Of a DNA stretch of 44,165 bases, positions 32,467-42,200 are shown piece after piece. Made by a program: the position numbers and the translations under genes. Below the pieces are notes generated by a model that saw only the letters and a program-made list of their open reading frames with translations, ran no database searches and was not told the origin of the DNA. Origin of the DNA: Comamonadaceae bacterium (lineage in GTDB: Bacteria; Pseudomonadota; Gammaproteobacteria; Burkholderiales; Burkholderiaceae_C); the NCBI GenBank assembly GCA_947454355.1, contig CANGKR010000003.1, positions 1 to 44,165 on the forward strand, read 5' to 3'. The first letter of the stretch is position 1. Every line of letters begins with the position of its first letter.

Positions 32467-33446
32467 TTCGCTTTGACCCCTGCTTTGGTCAACAGGCTGC
32501 CCAGGGTGTCGATCTCGTATTTCAGGTGCGCGCGCAAGGCTTCAGGCCGGGCTTGATCGGGATTCACGGCTGAGATGCCCATGCTGTCCAGTCGCTGACG
32601 GACATCGGGATCGGCGACGGATTTTTGCAAGGCTAAGGTCAATTGGTCCATCACCGGTTTGGGCACGCCCTTGGGGGCATACAGACCGAAAGAAATGTTG
32701 ATGTCTAAACCCTGCACGCCAGCTTCAGTGATGGCGGGCACATCGGGCAGACCACTCAAACGCGATTTACCTGCGGCCGCATAGGCCTTGATTTTGCCGG
32801 CCTTCACGGGCGGCACTGTGCCCGAGGTCTGGTCACACAAGACATCCACCTGTCCGCCCATCAGGTCGGTCAGGGCTGGACCTGTGCCCTTGTAGGGGAT
32901 TTCGTTCAACTTCACATTCAGGGCGCTCATCATCATCAAGCCGCACAGATGCGAGGCTGAGCCCACACCCGCATGGGCCAGGCTGATTTTGGGGCCGTTG
33001 GCTTTGAGGTAGCTCACAAACTCGTTCAGGTCCTTGGCGGGAAAGTCATTGCGGGTGACGATCACCATCGGGCCGTTGGTGGCCCGGCCGATGGGATCGA
33101 AATCATCCACTGGGTGGTAGCTCAGATTTTTGTACATCGCCGTGTTGGTCGCGTGGCTGACGTGGATCATCAGCAAGGTGTAGCCATCCGGTTTGGCGCG
33201 GGCCACCTTGGCGGTGCCGATCGAGCCGGAGGCCCCCGCGGTGTTGTCCACCACGATCTGTTGGCCCAGCTGTTTTTGCATGGCACCTGCAAATACGCGG
33301 GTGATGGTGTCGCCCGGGCCGCCTGGGGCGTAGGGCATCATCATGGTGATGGGTCTGTCGGGGTAGGTTTGGGCTGTTGCTGTCACAGCGCTGAAACACA
33401 ACATTGCAGCGGCCAGAGCGCGAAAACGGTTTGTCTGAAATTTCAC
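32463..33446 (-). CDS. TctC/Bug family periplasmic solute-binding protein
   Basis: Binding protein of 327 residues. GTG at 33446 is chosen because AGGAGA lies 5 bases upstream and the signal peptide (FRALAAAMLCFSAVTATAQ) begins there; a longer frame to 33524 overlaps the CMD gene. Family blocks YPDRPITMMMPYAPGGPGDT, KPDGYTLLMIHVS and IPYKGTGPALTDLMGGQVD are intact, including a normal PGG ligand loop. It overlaps the MFS gene by 4 bases and follows the CMD-family gene by 16, so all three likely serve one substrate. Confidence 0.92.
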   Translation of the reverse strand: MKFQTNRFRALAAAMLCFSAVTATAQTYPDRPITMMMPYAPGGPGDTITRVFAGAMQKQLGQQIVVDNTAGASGSIGTAKVARAKPDGYTLLMIHVSHATNTAMYKNLSYHPVDDFDPIGRATNGPMVIVTRNDFPAKDLNEFVSYLKANGPKISLAHAGVGSASHLCGLMMMSALNVKLNEIPYKGTGPALTDLMGGQVDVLCDQTSGTVPPVKAGKIKAYAAAGKSRLSGLPDVPAITEAGVQGLDINISFGLYAPKGVPKPVMDQLTLALQKSVADPDVRQRLDSMGISAVNPDQARPEALRAHLKYEIDTLGSLLTKAGVKAN

Positions 33447-33462
33447 AGTTGTCTCCTGTAAG

Positions 33463-34053
33463 TCAAGCCAACAAGCGTTGGCGGATTTCTGTCGGGTCCA
33501 TGACCACCAGCGGTTCGGCACCACCTTGCGGGATGCCGACCTGGGTGGCGTTCAGCAGCATCGAGACCATCACATAAGTGCCCGACAGCACAGTCAGGTC
33601 GATCATCGCTTGCTCGCCCATCTGGGTCACTGCTTCGTGCCACAAGGCATCGGGCACCCGGTGGTTCAGTGACAACTGCACGCAATAGTCGTAGACCAGT
33701 CGTTCGTCGGCTTGCATGTGTTGCGGCCGCTGGCAGTTTTGCAGGTCGCGCATCACCGCGTCAGACAGACCGGCTTTGCGGGCAATGGGTTCATGCGCCC
33801 ACCATTCGAACTGGGCGTTGGAGATACGCGCCTGGATCAGGATGGCGAACTCGTTCAATCGCTTGTTGACGGAGGTTTTGAAGCGCAAATAGTCCAGATG
33901 ATCAAAGCAGCGCCGAGCCATTTCAGGGCTGCGCAGCAAGGCGTTATAGGGACCGCCCAAAGCGGCGCTGGAGATTTTGAGGATGTCATCGGCCAGCGGT
34001 CGTACCGTTTCAGGCAAATCCGCATAGGCGAGCTGGGTCAGTCGTTCGGTCAT
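33463..34053 (-). CDS. carboxymuconolactone decarboxylase family protein
   Basis: All-helical protein of 196 residues of the AhpD/CMD family: RLNEFAILIQARISNAQFEWWAHEPIARKAGLSD is the diagnostic block. It has no CxxC pair, so it is not an AhpD-type peroxidase; members of this subgroup are mostly uncharacterised, some acting as decarboxylases or lactone hydrolases on aromatic-derived acids. First gene of a leftward operon; AAGGA precedes the ATG at 34053. A minus-strand promoter GGGACA (-35), 16 bases, TATAAG is plausible directly upstream. Confidence 0.88.
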   Translation of the reverse strand: MTERLTQLAYADLPETVRPLADDILKISSAALGGPYNALLRSPEMARRCFDHLDYLRFKTSVNKRLNEFAILIQARISNAQFEWWAHEPIARKAGLSDAVMRDLQNCQRPQHMQADERLVYDYCVQLSLNHRVPDALWHEAVTQMGEQAMIDLTVLSGTYVMVSMLLNATQVGIPQGGAEPLVVMDPTEIRQRLLA

Positions 34054-34103
34054 CGTCAGTCCTTAGGGGGGGCTTATACAATCCAAGCTTCCATTGTCCC
34101 TCA

Positions 34104-34123
34104 GCCAGCGCGGCGGCGCTGGC
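34104..34123. promoter_or_regulatory. perfect inverted repeat in the leader of the phosphomannomutase gene
   Basis: GCCAGCGC and GCGCTGGC form an 8-bp GC stem around GGCG, in the 101-base region between divergent operons. It ends 31 bases before the ATG at 34155; a TTTTT run and the GAGG ribosome site follow, so it lies in the leader if transcription starts upstream. It might be a leader hairpin or an operator. Confidence 0.35.
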
Positions 34124-34154
34124 CTGTTGGCGACGGCATCTTTTTGAGGTCTGC

Positions 34155-35558
34155 ATGCAAGTCACCCCCAGTATTTTCAAAGCCTACGATATCCGTGGGA
34201 TTGTGCCCTCCACCATCCACGAAGCCATGGCTGAAGGCCTGGGTAAAGCCTTTGGCACCCAAGCCCGTGCAGAAGGGCAAACCGTTGTGGCCGTGGGGCG
34301 TGACGGCCGTTTGAGTGGTCCGGCTTTGTCGGCTGCTTTGGTTCGCGGTTTGGCGGCGGCTGGTGTCGAAGTCATCGATCTGGGCATGTGCACCACGCCC
34401 ATGCTGTACTTTGCAGCGCACACAGTGTGCGCCAGCGGCATCATGGTCACGGGCAGCCACAACCCCAAGGACTACAACGGCTTCAAGATGGTTATGGCGG
34501 GCCGAGCCATTTATGGTGACGAAATCCAGGCCCTGCGCCAGATGATGCAAGACGAGAGTTGGTTGCTGCAAGCAGGTGGTCAGGTCCGCAGCTTGGATGT
34601 GCTGCCGGCTTACCAAGAACGCATTGTGGGTGGCATCCATCTGGCACGGCCAATGAAGATCGTGGTCGACTCAGGCAACGGTGTGGCCGGAGCCTCTGCG
34701 CCGGGCATCTTTCGGGCGCTGGGTTGTGAAGTCATTGAATTGTTCAGCGAGGTCGATGGCCATTTTCCGAATCATCACCCCGACCCAAGCAAACCCGAAA
34801 ACCTGAACGACCTGATCCAGGCGCTGCAAACTACGGGTGCTGAAATGGGCTTGGCCTTTGATGGCGACGGAGATCGCCTGGGCATCGTCACCCGTGATGG
34901 GCAGAACATTTACCCTGATCGCCAGATGCAGTTGTTTGCCCAGGACGTGCTGCGTCGTGTGCCGGGCGGCACGATCTTGTTTGACGTGAAATGCTCGCAG
35001 CGCTTGGCGCCCGCCATCACGCAATCGGGTGGCCAGCCTTTGATGTACAAAACCGGCCATTCGCTGATCAAAGCCAAAATGAAAGCCATCGAAGCCGCAG
35101 GCGGCCAAGCTCCGCTGGGCGGTGAGATGAGTGGGCACATTTTCTTCAAGGAGCGTTGGTACGGTTTCGATGACGGCACCTATGCCGGCTGCCGGATGCT
35201 GGAAATTTTGAGTCAGTCGCCCGATGGCAATGCCGTCTTGCACGCCTTGCCCACCAGCTTCAGCACGCCCGAGTTGAACGTTCCTTGTGCGGAGGGCGAG
35301 CCCCATACCGTGACCCAACAGTTGTTGGACGTGGCAGCGGCCAGCTTCAGCGCACCCGCGCAGGTCTCCAGCATCGACGGGTTGCGGGTCGACTGGCCTG
35401 ACGGTTTCGGTTTGATCCGTGCCTCCAACACCACCCCCGTGTTGGTCTTGCGTTTTGAAGGGCACACGCCTGAGGCTTTGCACCGCATCGAAAGCGCCAT
35501 GTTGGCCTTGCTGCGCACCGTCAAGCCCGATGCGCAATTGGCTGCATCCGCGCACTGA
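34155..35558 (+). CDS. phosphomannomutase/phosphoglucomutase
   Basis: Alpha-D-phosphohexomutase of 467 residues (AlgC/ManB type), interconverting mannose- or glucose-6-phosphate and the 1-phosphates for LPS, exopolysaccharide and glycogen precursors. N-terminal IFKAYDIRGIVP; phosphoserine Ser101 in IMVTGSHNPKDYNG; metal loop FDGDGDRLGIV; sugar loop GGEMSGHIFF; C-terminal phosphate-binding region IRASNTTPVLVLRFEG. The GAGG site precedes the ATG. It is followed 6 bases later by waaA, a sensible envelope-building pair. Confidence 0.93.
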   Translation: MQVTPSIFKAYDIRGIVPSTIHEAMAEGLGKAFGTQARAEGQTVVAVGRDGRLSGPALSAALVRGLAAAGVEVIDLGMCTTPMLYFAAHTVCASGIMVTGSHNPKDYNGFKMVMAGRAIYGDEIQALRQMMQDESWLLQAGGQVRSLDVLPAYQERIVGGIHLARPMKIVVDSGNGVAGASAPGIFRALGCEVIELFSEVDGHFPNHHPDPSKPENLNDLIQALQTTGAEMGLAFDGDGDRLGIVTRDGQNIYPDRQMQLFAQDVLRRVPGGTILFDVKCSQRLAPAITQSGGQPLMYKTGHSLIKAKMKAIEAAGGQAPLGGEMSGHIFFKERWYGFDDGTYAGCRMLEILSQSPDGNAVLHALPTSFSTPELNVPCAEGEPHTVTQQLLDVAAASFSAPAQVSSIDGLRVDWPDGFGLIRASNTTPVLVLRFEGHTPEALHRIESAMLALLRTVKPDAQLAASAH

Positions 35559-35564
35559 GATCAC

Positions 35565-36830
35565 ATGGACTGGCTCCAGCAGGTTTACAACGCGGCCCTT
35601 TGGGCTGCACAGCCTCTGCTGCGAAGCAAACTCGCACGCCGAGCGGTGGCCGAACCCCTGTATGGGCAAGCCATTCCTGAACGTTTTGGGCATTACATCC
35701 AGCCCGCCGAGGCTGAGCGCGAATTGGTGTGGGTGCATGCGGTCTCTTTGGGCGAAACCCGAGCCGCCCAGGTGCTGATTGACGCCTTGCGGAAAGCCTT
35801 GCCCGGCATGCGTCTATTGATCACCAGCGGCACTGCGACGGGCCGTACCCAAGCCGCTGCGTACTTGCAAGCGGGCGATGTGCAGGTGTGGCAACCGTGG
35901 GACACGCCCGACGCGGTGGGCCGATTTTTAAAGCACTTCCAGCCGCGAGTGGGGGTACTGATAGAAACCGAAGTCTGGCCCAACTTGGTCTTGCAATGCC
36001 AAGCACAGGGTGTGCCGTTGGCATTGGCCAATGCCCGTATGAGTGAAAAGTCCACTCGCCAAGCCTTGCGCTGGCAAGCCTTGATGCAGCCTGTGTTTGC
36101 GGCCCTGTCCGCGGTGTGGCCGCAGACCGAGCATGATGCATCGCGCTTGCTGCAACTCGGTGTACGGTCCAGCATGGTCTTAGGCAACCTCAAATTCGAC
36201 GCTCAACCGGATGCGCAGCAATGCGCCCAAGGCCAGGCCTGGCGACAAATCCAGAGCCGTCCGGTGGCCATGTTGGCCAGTTCGCGCGAGGGCGAAGAAG
36301 CGGCTTGGTTGGCGGCATGGCAGGCAGTCTCAAGGTCAGACCCTGACGTGCAGTGGCTTATCGTGCCTCGTCATCCGCAGCGGGTTAACGAGGTCGAGGC
36401 CTTGCTGCAAGCCCAAGGGCTGCATGTCTCTCGGCGCAGTCAATGGTCGGATGCGCCAGAGCCCTCCGATGTATGGCTTGGTGATTCGTTGGGTGAAATG
36501 GCGCTGTACTACAGCCTGTCCGACGTGGCCTTGCTGGGCGGCAGCTTTGGGCCGTGGGGTGGTCAGAACCTGATCGAAGCCGCCGCCTGTGCTTGTCCAG
36601 TCATCATGGGGCCGCACACCTATAACTTCACCCAGGCAGCGGAGATGGCTGAGCAAGCCGGTGCAGCGCTGCGTGTCCATGACATGGGTGAGGCCTTGAA
36701 GCTGGGGCGGCACCTGCTGCAAGACCGGGCTGGGCAAACAGTGGCCTCAAAAGCCGCCCATCAGTTTGCTCAAGCACATCAAGGCGCAGCGCAGCGCACC
36801 GCCCAAGCGGTGCGCGATTTGATCGTGTGA
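35565..36830 (+). CDS. waaA: 3-deoxy-D-manno-octulosonic acid (Kdo) transferase
   Basis: Glycosyltransferase family 30 enzyme of 421 residues that adds Kdo from CMP-Kdo to lipid IVA in the inner membrane. N-terminal membrane-associated helix (WLQQVYNAALWAAQPLL); catalytic region VHAVSLGETRAA (Glu in the position of the general base); SSREGEEAAWL; and the C-terminal CMP-Kdo site WLGDSLGEMALYYSLSDVALLGGSF with GGQNLIEAAACACPVIMGPHTYNF. Probably cotranscribed with the phosphohexomutase gene. Its 3' end carries a 9-bp hairpin and it converges on the tolC-type gene with only 3 bases between. Confidence 0.95.
   Translation: MDWLQQVYNAALWAAQPLLRSKLARRAVAEPLYGQAIPERFGHYIQPAEAERELVWVHAVSLGETRAAQVLIDALRKALPGMRLLITSGTATGRTQAAAYLQAGDVQVWQPWDTPDAVGRFLKHFQPRVGVLIETEVWPNLVLQCQAQGVPLALANARMSEKSTRQALRWQALMQPVFAALSAVWPQTEHDASRLLQLGVRSSMVLGNLKFDAQPDAQQCAQGQAWRQIQSRPVAMLASSREGEEAAWLAAWQAVSRSDPDVQWLIVPRHPQRVNEVEALLQAQGLHVSRRSQWSDAPEPSDVWLGDSLGEMALYYSLSDVALLGGSFGPWGGQNLIEAAACACPVIMGPHTYNFTQAAEMAEQAGAALRVHDMGEALKLGRHLLQDRAGQTVASKAAHQFAQAHQGAAQRTAQAVRDLIV
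36794..36815. terminator. hairpin in the last codons of waaA, possible terminator for converging genes
   Basis: GCGCACCGC and GCGGTGCGC form a perfect 9-bp stem with a CCAA loop; GATTTGAT follows rightward. It lies inside waaA coding sequence 15 bases before the stop. Because waaA and the tolC-type gene end 3 bases apart, no other terminator is available between them. The T tract is weak, so efficiency is doubtful. Confidence 0.4.
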
Positions 36831-36833
36831 GGT

Positions 36834-38168
36834 TCAGGGCGCGAGCAGGGCGTTGACGGCTTGCAAGTCGTCGGCCTTCAAGCTGCCGTTGGCTTGCCGC
36901 AGTTTGAGCTGACCGACCAACACGTCGTAACGCGCTTTGGCCAGATCGCGTTTGGTTTGGTACAGCTGGCTTTGGCTGTTGAGCACGTCGATGTTGATGC
37001 GCACACCCACCTTGTAGCCCAACATGTTGGCGTCCAAGGCGCTCTGGCTGGAAGCTTCCGCTGCAGCCAAGGCATTGACCTGACCCAGACCAGATTGGAG
37101 ACCCAAGTAGGCGGTACGCGTGGCTTGCGCAACAGTGCGCTCGGCGGTGTCCACATCGGCGCGGGCTTTGTCTTCCAGCGCGACAGTTTCTTTGATCCGG
37201 TTTTGCGTGGCGAAACCCGCGAACAAAGGCACGTTCAAGCTCAAATTCATACTGGTGGCATTGGTGTCCACCTGGGTGGAGGTGTAGCCATCTTTGTAAC
37301 GCGTGGGTGCGTAACCGATGCTCAGGTCCAGCGTGGGTTTGTGTCCGGCCTGCGCCTTTTCAATTTCAAACTTGGCGATGTCCAAGGCCACACGAGCTTG
37401 AGCAATAGTGGGGTGCAATTCGGCCGACTGCATCACCCAGGTGTTGATGTCAGCAGGTTGCGGGGCTTGAAGTTGAACGGGCAAGAGCAAGCTCTTGGGT
37501 TCAGTATTGCTATTGCCTACCAGCAAATCGAGGGCCATTTTTTTGACGCGCAAATCGTTGTCAGCTGCAATTTCCTGGGCGAGCACCAAGTCGTAGCGGG
37601 CTTGCGCTTCGCGCGTGTCAGTGATGGTTGAAGTACCCACTTCAAAATTGCGCTTGGCAGCGGCCAATTGTTCGGCTACCGCTGTTTTTTGGGCTTGCAC
37701 AAAAGCCAGGCTGTCACGCGAAGCCAGCACATCGAAGTAAGCCTGGCTGACGCGGACAATCAGGTCTTGTTCAGCGGCTTTCAGTTGTGCCGAGGCCAGC
37801 TCCGCTTGTTTGAGGCCTTGGCGGTAAGTGGCCAAGTTGGCGGGGCGGTACAAGGGCTGCACTGCGCTCAAGTTGGCACTCAGGCTGCTGAAGGACTTGC
37901 TTTGACCAGCCAGGGCACCCGACAAAAGGTCTACTGTGGTTTTGTTGGCCGTGGTGGACAAGCCAGCGGTGGGCAAAAGGGCTGCGATAGCCTGGTCCGC
38001 TTTGGCCAGGTTGGCGGTGTACTGCGATTGCGCCGATTTGTAGGCGGCGTCGTAGCCTTTGGCAGCATCGAACAGTGTGACCAGGTTTTGAGCAGGCGTC
38101 GACACGCTGAATAGCGCGGTCAGCAGTCCGGCCAAGCTCATGGAAACAGGAGATAAACGCAAATTCAT
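36834..38168 (-). CDS. tolC: TolC family outer-membrane efflux protein
   Basis: Outer-membrane factor of 444 residues with a signal peptide (GLLTALFSVSTPAQ) and two tandem OEP repeats, each with long alpha-helical heptads (e.g. DLIVRVSQAYFDVLASRDSLAFVQAQK and the matching YKVGVRINIDVLNSQSQLYQTKRDL). It forms the exit duct for tripartite pumps and type I secretion. The ATG at 38168 is chosen because the signal peptide begins there and GAAAG lies 8 bases upstream. It is 41 bases downstream of a rhodanese gene and at the end of the RND locus, so it is the likely partner of the AcrAB-like proteins at 39253-43569. Confidence 0.93.
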   Translation of the reverse strand: MNLRLSPVSMSLAGLLTALFSVSTPAQNLVTLFDAAKGYDAAYKSAQSQYTANLAKADQAIAALLPTAGLSTTANKTTVDLLSGALAGQSKSFSSLSANLSAVQPLYRPANLATYRQGLKQAELASAQLKAAEQDLIVRVSQAYFDVLASRDSLAFVQAQKTAVAEQLAAAKRNFEVGTSTITDTREAQARYDLVLAQEIAADNDLRVKKMALDLLVGNSNTEPKSLLLPVQLQAPQPADINTWVMQSAELHPTIAQARVALDIAKFEIEKAQAGHKPTLDLSIGYAPTRYKDGYTSTQVDTNATSMNLSLNVPLFAGFATQNRIKETVALEDKARADVDTAERTVAQATRTAYLGLQSGLGQVNALAAAEASSQSALDANMLGYKVGVRINIDVLNSQSQLYQTKRDLAKARYDVLVGQLKLRQANGSLKADDLQAVNALLAP

Positions 38169-38209
38169 ATAGGTCTTTCGAGAGAAATAGGCGTATGGCT
38201 GAAGAGCCA

Positions 38210-38542
38210 TCAATACACCGGAATACTGGGATCTACCTGGGTGGCCCAGGCGTGAATGCCTCCGGCCACGTTGATGACCTCGTAGCCGTGTTGAGCCAAG
38301 AAAGCAGCCACTTGCATGCTGCGGCCACCGTGATGGCACAAACAGGCAATGGGTCGAGCGGTGTCCAGCTCATCCAGCCGCGCGGGAATCGACTGCATGG
38401 GCATGTGCACCAATTCTAGGTTGGCGAGCGAGACGCTGGCAGTCTGGCATTCCCAGCCTTCGCGGACATCGAGCAGAACGGGTTGACGCGCCGCGTGGAC
38501 GTTAGCCCATTCGCTCAATTGTGCAGGCGTGATGTTTTGCAT
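38210..38542 (-). CDS. rhodanese-like sulfurtransferase
   Basis: Single-domain rhodanese of 110 residues (GlpE-like size), cytosolic. The active-site loop is CLCHHGGRSM with the catalytic Cys at its second cysteine; VLLDVREGWEC and VINVAGGIHAWA are the other family blocks. It carries sulfur from a donor to an acceptor. It lies 6 bases after the Pcm-like gene and before tolC in the same direction, an arrangement common in Comamonadaceae without a known shared role. Confidence 0.92.
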   Translation of the reverse strand: MQNITPAQLSEWANVHAARQPVLLDVREGWECQTASVSLANLELVHMPMQSIPARLDELDTARPIACLCHHGGRSMQVAAFLAQHGYEVINVAGGIHAWATQVDPSIPVY

Positions 38543-38548
38543 GGTCGG

Positions 38549-39214
38549 TCAGAAGCTGAAAGCGGAATGCTCCGCGAAGTGCACCAGACGCGGCGCGACG
38601 GTGTCCCAAGGCTGGGCCGTGGTCCAAGCAGTTTCGCTGTTGCGGGTAATCAAGGTGGCGCGCATGACCGGCTCGTCACCCACGATGGCGGCCAGGCGGC
38701 CGCCGATTTTCATTTGGGCGAGCAGGGCTTGAGGCACTTCGGCCACCGAGCCGCTGAGCACGATCACATCAAAGGGGCCGTCTGCGGCTGCACCCGAGGT
38801 GCCATCGGTCGTGCGTACCTCCACGTTGTGCACACCCGCAGCTGCCAAGTTTTGCCGAGCTTGTGCGGCCAAGGTGGGTTCAATTTCGAGGCTCAAAACG
38901 TGGGCGGCGCAATGGGCCAACAAGGCGGTCATGTAGCCAGAGCCGGTGCCGATTTCCAGCACTTTTTCGTGTTTGAGCACCGTCAGATCCTGCAAGAGGC
39001 GCGCTTCCAAGCGAGGGGCGAGCATGGATTGGCCACGTGCGCCGCCTTCGCGCAAAGGCAGTTCCATGTCCACAAAGGCCAAGGCTTGCAGGCCTTGAGG
39101 CACAAACTGTTCGCGTTTGACAACCGACAACAGATTCAACACCTCACCGTCCAGGACTTCCCAGGGGCGGATTTGCTGTTCGATCATGTTGAAACGGGCT
39201 TGTTCGAGGTCCAT
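38549..39214 (-). CDS. pcm: protein-L-isoaspartate O-methyltransferase family protein
   Basis: SAM methyltransferase of 221 residues that would repair isoaspartate in damaged proteins. Blocks: NMIEQQIRPWEVLD at the N-terminus (a shortened version of the Pcm lead), PLREGGARGQSMLAPR, SAM loop VLEIGTGSGYMTALLA and a late IGGRLAAIVG. Compared with E. coli Pcm the substrate loop lacks the usual S-QP-Y pattern, so the family label is surer than the activity. ATG at 39214 has GGAG 6 bases upstream; the frame is open to 39316 inside the RND gene. Gap to the RND gene 38 bases. Confidence 0.85.
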   Translation of the reverse strand: MDLEQARFNMIEQQIRPWEVLDGEVLNLLSVVKREQFVPQGLQALAFVDMELPLREGGARGQSMLAPRLEARLLQDLTVLKHEKVLEIGTGSGYMTALLAHCAAHVLSLEIEPTLAAQARQNLAAAGVHNVEVRTTDGTSGAAADGPFDVIVLSGSVAEVPQALLAQMKIGGRLAAIVGDEPVMRATLITRNSETAWTTAQPWDTVAPRLVHFAEHSAFSF

Positions 39215-39252
39215 CGTGACTCCAGAGGGTAATTTCAGTGAATATTCGGATT

Positions 39253-42200
39253 TTAAAGGTCTGGGCCTTGTGAAGACTGACGGGCAGGGGCGAACCCCGC
39301 TTTTTGGCGCAACCATTGCGCCAAGTCATCCATGTAGCCATACATGACGGGCACCACGACCAGTGTCAACAGCGAGGAAGTGATCACTCCGCCGATCACG
39401 GCCTGGCCCATGGGTGCGCGTTGTTCAGAGCCTTCAGTGAGGGCAAAGGCCAGCGGGATCATGCCGAATACCATCGCCAAAGTGGTCATCAAGATGGGAC
39501 GCAAGCGCACTTTGGCCGCCATCAACAGGGCTTGGTTGCGCTCCATGCCTTCTTCGCGGGCGCGGATCGCAAAGTCCACCAACAAAATGGCGTTTTTGGT
39601 GACCAGGCCCATGAGCATCACCACGCCGATGACCGAGAACATCGACAGCGACGAGCGAAAGGCCATCAAAGCCAATACCACGCCGATCAGGGTCAAGGGC
39701 AATGAGGTCATCAGCGCCACCGGTTGGAAAAAGCTCTTGAACTGGCTGGCCAAGATCATGTAGATGAAGATGATGGCCATCACCAAGGCCGACAAGGCAT
39801 AGGCAAAAGATTCGTTCATGCTCTTGGTGGAACCACCAAACTGGAAGCGGTAGCCGGCGGGCAGGGGCAGAGCTTCCATGATTTTTTTGATCTCAGCCGA
39901 GACCTCGCCTGCAGTGCGGCCATAGGCGTTGGCGTTGATGGACACTTCACGCATCAAGTCGCGCCGGTTGATTTGGTTGGAGCCAGTGGTCTCGGTGACC
40001 TTGGCCACCTGCCCCAAACGCACTTGGCGCTGGCTGCCGTCGGCGGGGTTGACCACGGAGAAGGGCAAACGCTCCAAATCTTGCGGGGTGTTGCGTGCCG
40101 AGGGGTCTAGGCGCACATTGACGTCGTAGGTCTGGTCGTCGGGTGCACGCCAATTGCCCACGATTTGTCCCGCCACCAGGGTGCGCAAGGGGCCTGCCAA
40201 TTGCTGCACGCCCAAGCCCACATCAGCCGCCGCATCGCGCAGCACCTCAATGCCGATCGTGGGCTTGTTGGCCTTGACGCTCGAGTCCAGGTCCACCAGG
40301 CCGGGGACGGTGCGCAGTTTCTCCAAGGCCATCAGGGTCAAGCGCTCGAGTTCATGCTGGTCTGCGCCGAGGATGGAAAACTCAATTTGCTTGTTGCCGC
40401 CGACCGAGTCGGTTGTGCCAATGTGGGTGACGGTGATGCCCGAGACCTGTAGTAATCGCTCTCGCAGCTTGGCAGAAATCTGGTCCACGCTGCGTTGGCG
40501 GTCTTTGCGGTCCTTGAACCGGATGCCCATGTTCACATTGTTTTTACCCAAGGCATTGCCGGTGTTGATGGTCACCACCGTGTAGCGGACTTCGGGAAAT
40601 TCGCGCACGATGGTTTCCACTTGCCGTGCTTTGGCGGTGGTCGACTGCAAGGAAGAACCGACGGGTGTTTGGAAGGTGATGCTCGCTTCAGAAAAATCGG
40701 CCTTGGGTACAAATTCGGTGCCCAAAAGGGGCACCAGCACCACGCTCAAAATGAAAACACCCAGCGCCGAAACCACCGTGGCGCGGGGGTGATGCAAGGC
40801 CCAAGCCAAGATGTTTTGATAAGACTGCGACAAGCGCTCGGTGAGCACATCAAACGCATGCGTGACCCGGCCGATGGTTTTGTCATAGACACTGACCGCT
40901 ACAAACTTGCCGTGGGTGTGGATGCTCGGGTCGTGCCACAGGCTTGAGAGCATGGGGTCAAGGGTAAAGCTCACGAACATCGAAATGCTGACCGCCGCCA
41001 CGATGGTGATGCCGAATTCGTGAAAAAACTGGCCGATGATGCCTTGCATGAAACCGATGGGTAAAAACACCGCCACGATGGACAAGGTGGTGGCCAGCAC
41101 CGCCAAACCAATTTCCTGGGTACCGTCCATCGCCGATTGAAAGGCCGATTTGCCCATTTGCAGATGGCGCACGATGTTCTCGCGCACCACGATGGCGTCG
41201 TCGATCAGCAAGCCCACGCACAAAGACAGGGCCATCAAAGTGATCATGTTGATGGTGAAGCCGAACAAGTCCATGAACAAGAAGGTGCCAATGATCGAGA
41301 TGGGCAAGGTCAAGCCGGTGATGACCGTGGAGCGCCAGGAGTTGAGGAACAAAAACACGATCAGCACAGTGAGCAAAGCGCCTTCGATCAAGGTGCGGCG
41401 AACGTTCTCCACGCCCACTCGAATCGAGCGCGAGTTGTCGGTCACCTGCTCGAGACGGATGCCGGGCGGCAATTGGGTTTGCATGTCCTTGATCGCGCGA
41501 ACCAAGCCATCGACAACTTCGATGGTGTTTTCATCCTGAGACTTTTGGACAGTCAACAGCAAGGTGCGCTCGCCATTGAACATGGCCATGTTTTCGAGTT
41601 CTTGCGCGCCGTCTTTGACCGTCGCCACTTGCGACAAGCGCACCGAGGTGTTGCCTTTGCGGGCCACGATGATGTTGCCGAAATCTTCGGGCCGCACCAT
41701 GCGCGACTGCACCTGCACCACGCGCTCTTGCGCAGCAGATTTGAGCGTGCCTACCGGTGCGTCCTGGTTTTCGTTGCGCACTGCATTGACCACTTGGTCG
41801 GCGCTCACGCCCAAGGCCTCCATGGCCTCGGGGCGCAGGTAGAGGTTCAACTCGCGGCGGCTGCCGCCCACCACGGTGACCGAGCCAACGCCGTTCACGT
41901 TTTCGAGTTTCTTTTTGAGCACTTGCTCCGACCAATTGGTCAACTCGACGAGGCTGGGTGCTTGACCGTGGGTTGCGGCTTGCGGAATCACCGCAACCGA
42001 CCACACCGCCCGGCTGGACGGGTCAAAGCGCAGAACGCGAGGCTCCTTGACTTCGGTGCGCAGCAGAGGCTTGACCGATGCGACTTTCTCGCGCACATCC
42101 TCGGCGGCTTTGCGGCTGTTGGTGTTCAGATCAAACTCCATCACCACCACCGATTGGCCTTCGTAAGTGCGCGAGGTCAGGGCGCTGATGCCGGCGATCG

